A stretch of 64,000 nucleotides of DNA from an uncultured bacterium. GTDB lineage: Bacteria; Bacteroidota; Bacteroidia; Bacteroidales; Marinifilaceae. The position numbers and the translations under genes are program-made. The stretch covers positions 5,967 through 69,966 of the forward strand of contig CAJMSX010000012.1 in the NCBI GenBank assembly GCA_905216195.1, in the 5' to 3' direction. Every line of letters starts with the position of its first letter. Positions within the stretch are counted from its first letter, which is position 1. Positions 36,560 to 44,893 of the stretch are shown here, in pieces. Below the pieces are notes generated by a model. The model did not search any database. It saw nothing but the letters and a program-made list of their open reading frames with translations, and had not been told where the DNA came from.

Positions 36560-39247
36560 ATGATACGACTGATAACTGGCCTGTTGACGGTAGTTTTGTG
36601 GAGCGGGTGTGTCCATGAAACCCATTTTATCACCGATAAAGAGTACCGGGAAACGGTTGAACGGGACTTTGAAAACAAAAAGCAACTGTTGGGAAATGCT
36701 CCCGGGGATTTGTTCGCTGTGTTCGAACGTCCCATGACGACGGAAGAGCGGGAAGCTTTGAAGTTTTTATACGCTTATTCTCCTCTGATCGATCTGACGG
36801 TATACGGCGGTGACTTTCTGTTGGAAAATGTGCGTATGTCACTGAAAGTGAAAGAAGAAATGCCTTGGGGAGCAAAGATTCCCGAAACCGTTTTCCGGCA
36901 TTTTGTCTTACCGGTGCGGGGACACAATGAGAGCCTGGATTCTTCCCGCCTGGTATTTTATCGGGAATTGCGGGACCGGGTAAAGAATTGCAGCTCTATG
37001 GAAGAAGCGGCTTTGGAAGTGAATCACTGGTGTCATGAAAAAGCGATTTACCGGCCTACGAATGCCCGTACCTGTGCTCCTTTGACCATGACCACCACCA
37101 CTTACGGGCGTTGCGGAGAGGAATCGATTTTCGCATTGGCGGCGTTACGGTCGGTAGGTATCCCGGCCCGTCAGGTATATACCCCCCGTTGGGCTCATTG
37201 CGATGACAATCATGCCTGGATCGAGGTGTGGGCGGACGGTACCTGGAAATACCTGGGCGCCTGTGAGCCGGAACCGCGTTTGGATATCGCCTGGTTTACC
37301 GCTCCCGTCAGGCGGGGATTGTTTATGGAAGCCCGGGTATTCGGAAAATATCCGGCCGATGAAGAGATCGTTTCCGTAAATGCCAACCTGACGAGTGTGA
37401 ATGTAACCGGAAATTATACCGATGTGAAAAAAGCGGTAGTAGAGGTGAAGGACCCGGAAGGAAAGCCGGTGGCCGGAGCTTTGGTGGAATATAAAATATA
37501 TAATTACGGAGAATATTATTCCGCCGTAAAATTGAAGACGAATGCCGGAGGTTTGTCTTCTTTGACCGGCGGGTTAGGCGACTGGATCGTGTGGGCCTCG
37601 AAGGTGGGCGCCTTTGGTTTCGGTGATCTGAGGGCTGCCCGAACCGATACGGTTCGGATCGTATTGAATTGTAAAGGCCGTGAGACTTACCACCGGGTAT
37701 ACGATATCGTTCCTCCCTCCGAAAAAGAGTACCAGGCCTTGGCTACCGACGAAGAAAGAGCGGTTAACGACAGGCGACTGATGTACGAAGACTCTGTGCG
37801 GAATGCGTATATAGCGACTTTTATGCCGGAAGCCGAAGCTTTCGCTAAAGCCCGGCAGTGGGGATATGAACCTGAGGTCATCGCCCGTTGTGTAAAAGAA
37901 GCCCGTGGCAATTACGGGGAAATTTTGCGGTTTTTGGAGTATGTGAATCGGGAACGGGTTGATCGGAAAGACCTGGCCGGCGATTTGCTGGCGGGATTGG
38001 TGGAAAAGGACCTGCAGGATGTTACGGCTCCTGTATTGATCGATCAGCTGGAAGGGGCGATGAAATATGCCGGACAAGTCCGGGAGCCCGGATATCGTGC
38101 GACCGGTTATGCCTATTCCGATTTCTACCGGGAATATATATTGAATCCCAGAGTAAAGAACGAGATTCTGTCCGCTTATCGGAAGCCTTTAGAAGCTTAC
38201 TTGGAAAAAGAAAATATCAATTCGGTGGAAGAATTGCTCCGCGCGATGAAAGCTCTGCGGGTAGTCGATTCCGTAAATACCATCAATGTGGCGACTCCTC
38301 CCGCAGGCGTTTTGAAGGCGATGGTAACCGACAGCCGTTCCCGCGATCTTTTCTTCGTGGCCGCCTGCCGGACGATGGGAATCGGAGCCCGGCTGAATCC
38401 ATTGAACGGAAAGCCGGAATACAATCTGGGCAAAGGATGGATGCCGGTGGCGTTTTCACCGGAACAACCGATTGCTGCCAAAGGGGAATTGATGATCCGG
38501 AATATCGGGCCGGCGGTAAAAGATCCTGCCTATTATACCCATTTTACCTTATCCAAGGTGGAAGACGGGACGGCCCGGCTGATCGACCTGGGAAGTAGCG
38601 GCGAGGTCGATATGGGGGGAGGATTATCTTATTCCGTTATCTTCAAGCAGCCGGTAAGCCTGGAAGAAGGCCAGTATATACTGGTGACCGGTAACCGCCG
38701 TAGCGACGGTTCCGTGTTGTCGGATATCACCGCTTTTGAAGTGAAAGCCGGCGAATTGACGAAGGTGGATATGAAAATACGGGATGCTTCCGAAGAGGTG
38801 AAGGTATTGGGCAGTATTGATCCCAAGATGGAATATGTACCGGAAGGCCGTGAAAAAACCTCTCTGCTGAATTTACCGGGGCGGGGATATACCGCTCTCG
38901 CTTTCATTGCGGCTCATAAAGAACCAACCAATCACTTATTGAGGGATATGAGCGGCATGAAAGCCGATTTTGAGCAAAAAGGTATACCCTTGTATTTTTT
39001 ATTTGAAAATTCTGAAGAAATGAAAAAGTTTTCCCGCCAGGATTTCCGGCCTCTTCCCGACAATATGTATCTCGGCTATGATGACCGGGGGAAAATCATG
39101 CATATGCTGAGCAGAAAATTACAACTTAAAAATACAGGGAATTTACCGTTGATTTTGCTGGTGAACCGGAAAGGAGAAGTGGTTTTCATTTCTCAGGGTT
39201 ATCGAATCGGCCTCGGAAATCAGATATTGAAATTTATGAATTTGTAA
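36560..39247 (+). CDS. Transglutaminase-like domain lipoprotein
   Basis: The 895-residue protein opens with a lipoprotein signal ending at Cys17 (LWSGC). A transglutaminase-like domain follows with the catalytic triad visible as Cys in TTYGRCGEESIFAL, His in DDNHAWIEVW and a later Asp. Next comes a carboxypeptidase-regulatory-like beta domain (VEVKDPEGKPVAGALVEYK), a long helical and beta region, and a C-terminal thioredoxin-like part (LPLILLVNRKGEVVFISQGYRIG). Proteins with this layout are common in Bacteroidota and are usually uncharacterised; a peptidase role on surface peptides is plausible. It is exported and lipid-anchored. Confidence 0.85.
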   Translation: MIRLITGLLTVVLWSGCVHETHFITDKEYRETVERDFENKKQLLGNAPGDLFAVFERPMTTEEREALKFLYAYSPLIDLTVYGGDFLLENVRMSLKVKEEMPWGAKIPETVFRHFVLPVRGHNESLDSSRLVFYRELRDRVKNCSSMEEAALEVNHWCHEKAIYRPTNARTCAPLTMTTTTYGRCGEESIFALAALRSVGIPARQVYTPRWAHCDDNHAWIEVWADGTWKYLGACEPEPRLDIAWFTAPVRRGLFMEARVFGKYPADEEIVSVNANLTSVNVTGNYTDVKKAVVEVKDPEGKPVAGALVEYKIYNYGEYYSAVKLKTNAGGLSSLTGGLGDWIVWASKVGAFGFGDLRAARTDTVRIVLNCKGRETYHRVYDIVPPSEKEYQALATDEERAVNDRRLMYEDSVRNAYIATFMPEAEAFAKARQWGYEPEVIARCVKEARGNYGEILRFLEYVNRERVDRKDLAGDLLAGLVEKDLQDVTAPVLIDQLEGAMKYAGQVREPGYRATGYAYSDFYREYILNPRVKNEILSAYRKPLEAYLEKENINSVEELLRAMKALRVVDSVNTINVATPPAGVLKAMVTDSRSRDLFFVAACRTMGIGARLNPLNGKPEYNLGKGWMPVAFSPEQPIAAKGELMIRNIGPAVKDPAYYTHFTLSKVEDGTARLIDLGSSGEVDMGGGLSYSVIFKQPVSLEEGQYILVTGNRRSDGSVLSDITAFEVKAGELTKVDMKIRDASEEVKVLGSIDPKMEYVPEGREKTSLLNLPGRGYTALAFIAAHKEPTNHLLRDMSGMKADFEQKGIPLYFLFENSEEMKKFSRQDFRPLPDNMYLGYDDRGKIMHMLSRKLQLKNTGNLPLILLVNRKGEVVFISQGYRIGLGNQILKFMNL

Positions 39248-39287
39248 TCTTTATCCGTTTCGCAGGATCGGGTATTCCGAACCAGGA

Positions 39288-39349
39288 AAACCGGAGAAAC
39301 CGAACGGACCGCTTTTCCGGGAAAACGGTCTGTTCGGTTTTCCCGGTTT
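39288..39349. terminator. Long hairpin downstream of the transglutaminase gene
   Basis: AAACCGG, AAACCGAAC and GACCG pair with CGGTC, GTTCGGTTT and CCGGTTT, giving about 21 bp with small interruptions. No T-run follows on the plus strand, so termination is likely but not certain. Confidence 0.6.
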
Positions 39350-39411
39350 GTGATGATGCAAAGGACCGTTTTCTTTTTTCGTAAATATTCGTCCAGTCGG
39401 TTAAAAACTTG

Positions 39412-39419
39412 TACTTTTG
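39412..39419 (+). promoter_or_regulatory. Candidate -7 box of hydG
   Basis: TACTTTTG matches TAnnTTTG and lies 26 bases before the ATG. No clear -33 TTG. Confidence 0.5.
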
Positions 39420-39445
39420 CTTTCGCAGAATAAAAGCATAAAAAT

Positions 39446-40864
39446 ATGTACGACGTCAAATCGAAAATCGCAGAAGAATTTATTGACGATGCAGAGATTT
39501 TATCGACCCTAGAGTATGCCCAGGCCAATAAAAATAATCGCCAACTGATCGAGAGTCTCATCGAAAGAGCCAGAGACTGCAAAGGGCTGACTCATCGGGA
39601 AGCGGCCCTCCTGCTGGAATGTGAGGATCCGGACCTGATTGAAAGAATGTTTCAGGTGGCCCGGGAAATCAAGCAGAAATTTTACGGCAACCGTATTGTG
39701 ATGTTTGCTCCCCTTTATTTGTCCAATTATTGTGTCAACGGTTGTGTCTATTGTCCTTATCATGCTAAGAACAAAACCATTGCACGACGTAAGCTGTCCC
39801 AGGAAGAAATCCGGCAGGAAGTCATCGCTCTTCAGGATATGGGACACAAGCGCCTGGCCATCGAGGTGGGGGAGCATCCTGTACTGAATCCCATAGAATA
39901 CATTCTGGAAAGCATTGAGACGATCTATTCCATCAAGCATAAGAACGGAGCCATCCGCCGGGTCAATGTCAATATTGCGGCCACGACGGTGGAAAATTAC
40001 CGGAAACTCCACGAAGCTGGTATCGGTACCTATATTCTCTTTCAGGAAACTTACCATAAAAAAAATTATGAGGCATTGCATCCCAATGGCCCTAAAAGTA
40101 ATTATGCCTACCATACCGAAGCCATGGATCGGGCGATGGAAGGCGGGATCGATGATGTCGGAATAGGAGTATTGTATGGTCTGAATACCTATCGGTATGA
40201 TTTTGTGGGTTTGCTGATGCATGCCGAACATCTCGAAGCCGTGTTCGGAGTGGGACCGCATACCATCAGTGTACCCCGTCTGTGTAATGCGGACGATATC
40301 AGTACCGATGATTTTTCCAATACCGTTCCCGACGATATTTTCCAGAGAATCGTAGCGGTGATCCGGATCGCCGTTCCTTATACCGGAATGATCGTTTCCA
40401 CCCGGGAATCCCAGGTTTCCCGGGAAAAGGTTCTGGATATCGGAGTATCTCAAATCAGCGGGGGATCGCATACAAGTGTGGGCGGGTATGTAAATAAAGA
40501 GGAGTTCGACGAAACTACTTCTCAGTTCGATGTCTCCGACCGCCGCACCCTGGATGAGGTTGTAGGCTGGTTGCTGGACCTCGGTTATATTCCCAGTTTC
40601 TGCACCGCCTGCTACCGGGAAGGACGTACCGGCGACCGGTTTATGACCCTGGTCAAATCGGGACAGATTGCCAATTGCTGTCAGCCCAATGCCTTGATGA
40701 CCTTGAAAGAGTACCTGGAGGACTACGCTTCTCCCCAGACCCGGGCAAAGGGGGAACGTATGATTGCAGCCGAAATGCTGCGCGTACCCAGTGAAAAAGT
40801 GAGAAGGATCGCCTTGAAAAATCTGGAAGAGATCGCCGGAGGGAAACGGGATTTTAGATTCTGA
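39446..40864 (+). CDS. hydG: [FeFe]-hydrogenase maturase HydG (radical SAM tyrosine lyase)
   Basis: The 472-residue protein carries the radical SAM motif as Cys96, Cys100 and Cys103 (YCVNGCVYCPYH). The C-terminal CX2CX22C motif (FCTACYREGRTGDRFM ... NCCQPN) binds the auxiliary cluster that distinguishes HydG from the tyrosine lyase ThiH. HydG splits tyrosine to make the CO and cyanide ligands of the hydrogenase H-cluster. HydE, HydF and the hydrogenase itself are not in the window, so the maturation genes are dispersed or lie nearby. Its own promoter box and preceding hairpin suggest single-gene transcription. Confidence 0.95.
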   Translation: MYDVKSKIAEEFIDDAEILSTLEYAQANKNNRQLIESLIERARDCKGLTHREAALLLECEDPDLIERMFQVAREIKQKFYGNRIVMFAPLYLSNYCVNGCVYCPYHAKNKTIARRKLSQEEIRQEVIALQDMGHKRLAIEVGEHPVLNPIEYILESIETIYSIKHKNGAIRRVNVNIAATTVENYRKLHEAGIGTYILFQETYHKKNYEALHPNGPKSNYAYHTEAMDRAMEGGIDDVGIGVLYGLNTYRYDFVGLLMHAEHLEAVFGVGPHTISVPRLCNADDISTDDFSNTVPDDIFQRIVAVIRIAVPYTGMIVSTRESQVSREKVLDIGVSQISGGSHTSVGGYVNKEEFDETTSQFDVSDRRTLDEVVGWLLDLGYIPSFCTACYREGRTGDRFMTLVKSGQIANCCQPNALMTLKEYLEDYASPQTRAKGERMIAAEMLRVPSEKVRRIALKNLEEIAGGKRDFRF

Positions 40865-41558
40865 TACGGTTGTGGAAAATGGTAATATAATAAGGCAACC
40901 TGGCCTATAGCTTTACGCCTCACCGGAGAGGCCGGCTTGCCCGGCCTTCTTCCCGCTTCTATTTTACGTTGAGGAGCATTCCGGCTTGTCTTTGCGGATG
41001 GGAGAGAGCCGGTGAGGTTGCTGTATCCCCCGGTTTCGGGAAGGTAAAATTTCTTTCCTGCCTTTCGGTTTAAGGTCTGTAGGCCGCGAGGGAGTTGCCC
41101 GTAAACTTTCTATTTTACTGTCAGGGAAAAGAATAAATTCCAAAGTGCCCATAGGATACCTGTCTTCCCAATCGAAGGTATATTCTTTCCGGGTCCAGGG
41201 ATAAAAGTTCGTGATTGGTTGGCGGATGAACCTGGTCCGGATAGCAGTAGATAAACCGTTTATTTTCTTGTCGGTAGGGTGGTGGGGTAGGATGCTGTTT
41301 GTTATGTCGGTACACTAAGCCGGACGGAATAATTGGGCGGTAGAGACCTTAAAAATGACGATCGTGTCCTGCTGTTATTTCAGGATTTTCCTACTCTTTC
41401 CTGAGCTTTTCGGAATCCGCCCCGATGAATCATTCTTTTACTACATAAGAAAGAGGGGAAAAACGGCGTGCCGGAGGGAGAAATGCGAAGAACTTTTTGG
41501 AAAAGGATGCCGTATACGGAGTAATTTGCATAAAATGTTAATCCTAAACAGAAACGTT
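40865..41558. other. Intergenic region between hydG and the DUF2776 gene
   Basis: A small GC-rich hairpin, AGGCCGG/CCGGCCT at 40929-40947, may terminate hydG. From about 41315 down to 40965 the minus strand is open without an ATG near its start and reads like protein (for example WTRKEYTFDWEDRYPMGTLEF). I cannot assign it to a family, and it may be a gene remnant. The rest shows nothing recognisable. Confidence 0.5.
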
Positions 41559-42605
41559 ATGAATTACGGTATCAGTGTTTTATTTCGGGCTATTCCGGTG
41601 GTTATGGCATTTATTTGCTTTTTCCTGGGAGGCTTTATTTATTTATACGGGAACGATGCGGCCCGGGAGGTAGCCGGTCCTGTGGTATTTTTCCTGGGAG
41701 CCATTTGTCTGGCTTTGTTTGCTACAGCCGGTACGATCATCCGGCAATTGATCCATACGTTCCGTCCGGTATTCAAGTATTTGTTGCCCGGCTTCGGTTA
41801 TCTGGTGGCTTTTTGTACGATCGGACTGGGAATCTGGATTTTTTCTCAGGACGTTAGCAACTTTATCGTATCCGGACACGTGGTATGTGGGGTTGGATTG
41901 ATTGCCGCCTGTGTGTCGACAGCGGCTACTTCTTCTACGAAATTTTACCTGATTCCTCAAAATTCCCACGGAAACAGTACAGCCATCAATACGGCTGGGT
42001 TTTCGGCCGTTACCGAGAAGGTTTTGATCGGATTAACCGTTTTGTTTTCTCTGGTCGCCTGGATCTGGTGTATTGTTCTGCTTTCCCGAACCGGACAGGG
42101 AAGTGCCTATTTCGTTGCCGGTACGGTGATGGGAGGACTGGCTTCCATCTGTAGCAGCCTGATTGCCTTGGTCGCGAGTATTGCCCGGCAAATCCGGAAC
42201 GATTATAGAGAAAAGGATCGTCATTTCTGGCCGAAGTGGGTGTTCTTTTTCGGTTTCCTCTGTATCGTATGGGGGTTGATCGTGATTTTTACCTTGGTGG
42301 GACATGCCGCGAATACGACCGGTTTTATCCTGATCGGGCTGGGGTTGGTTTGTTTCAGTATCTCCAGCAAGGTGCTGTTGCTGGCTAAAGTATGGCGACA
42401 GGAATACGCCCTGGCGAACCGTATTCCGTTGATTCCCGTCATTACCGCTCTGTTGTGCCTGTTTTTGGGCGCTTTTCTGTTCGAGGAAGGCATTCTGGAT
42501 AATGCATTTTTTGTGCCCGCCCGGGTTTTGATCGGGTTAGGCGCGATTTGTTTCTGTCTTTTTTCGATCGTCAGTATTCTGGAAAGCGGTACATCGAAAA
42601 AATAG
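41559..42605 (+). CDS. DUF2776 family membrane protein
   Basis: The protein of 348 residues has about nine to ten hydrophobic helices and no catalytic motif. Segments such as MNYGISVLFRAIPVVMAF, AGPVVFFLGAICLALFATA and GHVVCGVGLIAACVSTAATSS match what I recall of the DUF2776 family, inner-membrane proteins of unknown role. I start it at 41559; the frame extends 68 codons upstream to 41355, but that extension is basic and Cys-rich with no homologue-like character. A second in-frame Met, at 41538, is possible. A strong terminator follows. Only the family name is inferred; no function is known to me. Confidence 0.72.
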   Translation: MNYGISVLFRAIPVVMAFICFFLGGFIYLYGNDAAREVAGPVVFFLGAICLALFATAGTIIRQLIHTFRPVFKYLLPGFGYLVAFCTIGLGIWIFSQDVSNFIVSGHVVCGVGLIAACVSTAATSSTKFYLIPQNSHGNSTAINTAGFSAVTEKVLIGLTVLFSLVAWIWCIVLLSRTGQGSAYFVAGTVMGGLASICSSLIALVASIARQIRNDYREKDRHFWPKWVFFFGFLCIVWGLIVIFTLVGHAANTTGFILIGLGLVCFSISSKVLLLAKVWRQEYALANRIPLIPVITALLCLFLGAFLFEEGILDNAFFVPARVLIGLGAICFCLFSIVSILESGTSKK

Positions 42606-42646
42606 AAGGACGGAAAATTTATTGTTTGCCTGTAAATCAGGTATGA

Positions 42647-42690
42647 TACACCGGAGCAGCACTCAGGGAAGGTCTGCTCCGGTGTAGTTT
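42647..42690 (+). terminator. Terminator of the DUF2776 gene
   Basis: TACACCGGAGCAG and CTGCTCCGGTGTA form a 13-bp perfect stem with a 14-nt loop, followed by GTTTATTTTG. Confidence 0.85.
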
Positions 42691-43175
42691 ATTTTGAAAT
42701 GAAAAAAGTTTTGCTTCAGTAGAATCCCGTTCAATTGGTCTTTATATCCGGTTTACACTCTGCCGGCAGGAATTTTACCGCACCCAACATACGTGGAGGG
42801 AACGGTTTGATCAGTTTAGGGCGATACCGAGCGATGACAAGTTCGGAAAGAGGAGATGCCGGGGGGTGCAAGCACGGTTGGAAGCCCAGCCTACAAAGGG
42901 AGAGGAGGGCAAAGCTCCCCTTGTAATAAATAAAATCGGTTGTGGCGCCTTTTTAATGAGTAGGGAGGTTTTAAATTAGGGCAGTGTAATGGATGTGTAG
43001 ATTAAAAAAGAGTGCTTAATAGTAAGATTTTAGCCTATTTTTATAAATAAAATCACATTAAAAAATGAAATAATGTATTATAAATTTGTTTTTATTGAAA
43101 ATTCTGCTTATTTTGTCGAAGTAATATAGCCGTAACAGCTTCTGGCTGATCTAAGACAACAAAAAATTTACTCGT
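42691..43175. other. Intergenic region at the core/accessory junction
   Basis: No supported gene. Base composition drops sharply to AT-rich from about 42960, the left edge of the RiPP cassette. A promoter for the precursor gene is expected in 43040-43150, but I find no clean consensus box. Confidence 0.55.
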
Positions 43176-43361
43176 ATGGAAAAAAAACTTTCAGACCTGA
43201 TGCCTCATGCAGCATTAGACATCAGTGAGCTCTCAAACATTAAAGGTGGTATGGAGAATCCCACAGAAATCAAACGAGTTTGCGATACCGGAGCGTGTAG
43301 CTCTAATCTCGACACTCTTGTACAGTATTGTACCGAATCCATTTGCAGAACCGGTGCTTAA
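43176..43361 (+). CDS. RiPP precursor peptide with double-glycine leader, Cys-rich core
   Basis: The 61-residue peptide has a leader (residues 1-25) ending ISELSNIKGG, the double-Gly motif of the GG-Bacteroidales natural-product precursors, and a core with four cysteines: Cys36, Cys41, Cys52 and Cys57. These form two CX4C pairs (CDTGAC, CTESIC) ten residues apart. The radical SAM maturase gene starts 60 bases downstream, so the core is probably modified by thioether or related crosslinks, then cut after Gly25. No peptidase-exporter ABC gene is present in the window, so export must use one encoded elsewhere. The class (sactipeptide, ranthipeptide or other) cannot be decided from sequence. Confidence 0.8.
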   Translation: MEKKLSDLMPHAALDISELSNIKGGMENPTEIKRVCDTGACSSNLDTLVQYCTESICRTGA

Positions 43362-43421
43362 CCTTAAAGGACGCTTGCCACAAGTTGGAAAGGTTTGTGG
43401 CAAGCGTAGAAAAAGATAATT

Positions 43422-44888
43422 ATGCAGATTTGCTTTAATCCTAATTATTATCTAAAGCATGATGGAGAACGGACCATTCTTGCGACAAATCCTTATGCTC
43501 AAGATCCTGACGTTAAGAAAGGATGGTTATCTAAAATACATCCTCTCTACGCAATGATGTTTTCAATTTTGTCTCAACCGAGTGAATTAGAAATAGCTAT
43601 TCGAAAAATTGCTGATTTTTTCTCGGTTTCGATAAATGAAGCAGAACGTTTGCTCACCCCTTTCCTTTATGAGGAAGGAATTTTAGAAGCAAAATACCAA
43701 GATACTATCAGTTATTTTCCTCCACACATTGTATTGAAGGATATAGGAATAACGCATGGAGGTCTAGATTATAATCCTGCCCACTTTATATTTTCCAAAG
43801 TTGATCTTACAAGCCAACGAATGAAATTGGCTCCTCAGGGGATTGTTCTAATTATCAATAATCGCTGTGTGACTGATTGTATTTATTGTTATGCAGATAA
43901 AAAACAGAAGTGTAAAACGTCTTTCAGTTTAGCGACAATTGAATCCCTGTTGGAAAACGCAAAAAGACTTGGGATTCGAGAATTACAGGTTATAGGCGGA
44001 GAGTTTTTTCTTTACCCTGATTGGGAAAGATTATTGGAACTACTCGAAAAATATGAATTTTACCAATCTTTAATTTCTACAAAAGTACCACTAAGCAAAG
44101 CGCAAATAAACTATTTTAACCGATTTAACATAAGTTTACAAATATCATTTGATGGTTTTGATAGTAATTTGGTTCAAAAAACATTAGGCGTTTCAGATGT
44201 TTATTTTGAGCGCATGAAAAGAACTATAAAGAATATAGATTGTGCTTCTGTAAACTTTCAAGTAGCTACAGTGCTCACGAATCTAACAGCTACTATTGAT
44301 AATTTAAACAATCTTCATTGTTTTTTGAAGGAGTTAAAGAATTTAAAACGTTGGGAAATTCGATTTGCTTTTCGATCGCTATATTCCGTTTCTAATTTTG
44401 ATGAAATAAAGGTTTCGCCGGATTTTACAGAAATGCTTTCTCATTGGTATGAAGAAATTAGAAAATCCTCATCCGTGAATATTCTTCTTTCTCCGGCTAA
44501 TGATATAAAATATTATTCAGCCCAAAATGGTTCTATTAGTTTTGAAGGGCCTCGCTGTTCTGCGAATACCACTCATATGGTTATTTTGCCCGATGGAAAA
44601 GTGACAATTTGTGAGCAACTTTATTGGAATCCGAGATTTATTATTGGAGACATCTATAAGAATACAATAGAGGAAATATGGACGGGAAGAAGGGCACTTG
44701 AATTGGCATCTTGGCAACAATCAAAAGTTCAAAAGAATAGTCCATGTTCTTCTTGTGAATTGTTTGAGACCTGTTTAAATTATCCCAATAAATGTTTTGC
44801 AAACACTATCAAAGCTTATGGTGACGCTAATTGGGATTATCCTGATCCTCGTTGCTCAAGGGCTCTTCCGTTCATCCATTCACTTTGA
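43422..44888 (+). CDS. Radical SAM/SPASM peptide maturase (GG-Bacteroidales type)
   Basis: The 488-residue enzyme has an N-terminal helical region (about residues 38-92) that resembles a PqqD-like RiPP recognition element, then the radical SAM barrel with Cys149, Cys153 and Cys156 (NNRCVTDCIYCYADK). The C-terminal SPASM-type region holds Cys379, Cys397, Cys442, Cys445, Cys451, Cys458 and Cys478, enough for two auxiliary [4Fe-4S] clusters. Enzymes of this layout install crosslinks in precursor peptides. Position 60 bases after the precursor gene makes that peptide the likely substrate. Base composition is much more AT-rich than the core genome, pointing to transfer. The next gene begins five bases after this stop. 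Confidence 0.88.
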   Translation: MQICFNPNYYLKHDGERTILATNPYAQDPDVKKGWLSKIHPLYAMMFSILSQPSELEIAIRKIADFFSVSINEAERLLTPFLYEEGILEAKYQDTISYFPPHIVLKDIGITHGGLDYNPAHFIFSKVDLTSQRMKLAPQGIVLIINNRCVTDCIYCYADKKQKCKTSFSLATIESLLENAKRLGIRELQVIGGEFFLYPDWERLLELLEKYEFYQSLISTKVPLSKAQINYFNRFNISLQISFDGFDSNLVQKTLGVSDVYFERMKRTIKNIDCASVNFQVATVLTNLTATIDNLNNLHCFLKELKNLKRWEIRFAFRSLYSVSNFDEIKVSPDFTEMLSHWYEEIRKSSSVNILLSPANDIKYYSAQNGSISFEGPRCSANTTHMVILPDGKVTICEQLYWNPRFIIGDIYKNTIEEIWTGRRALELASWQQSKVQKNSPCSSCELFETCLNYPNKCFANTIKAYGDANWDYPDPRCSRALPFIHSL

Positions 44889-44893
44889 TCGTT

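Noticed and set aside
42735..42926. Open frame of 63 codons before the RiPP precursor
   Set aside because: Composition and product look random, and no promoter or family feature supports it.
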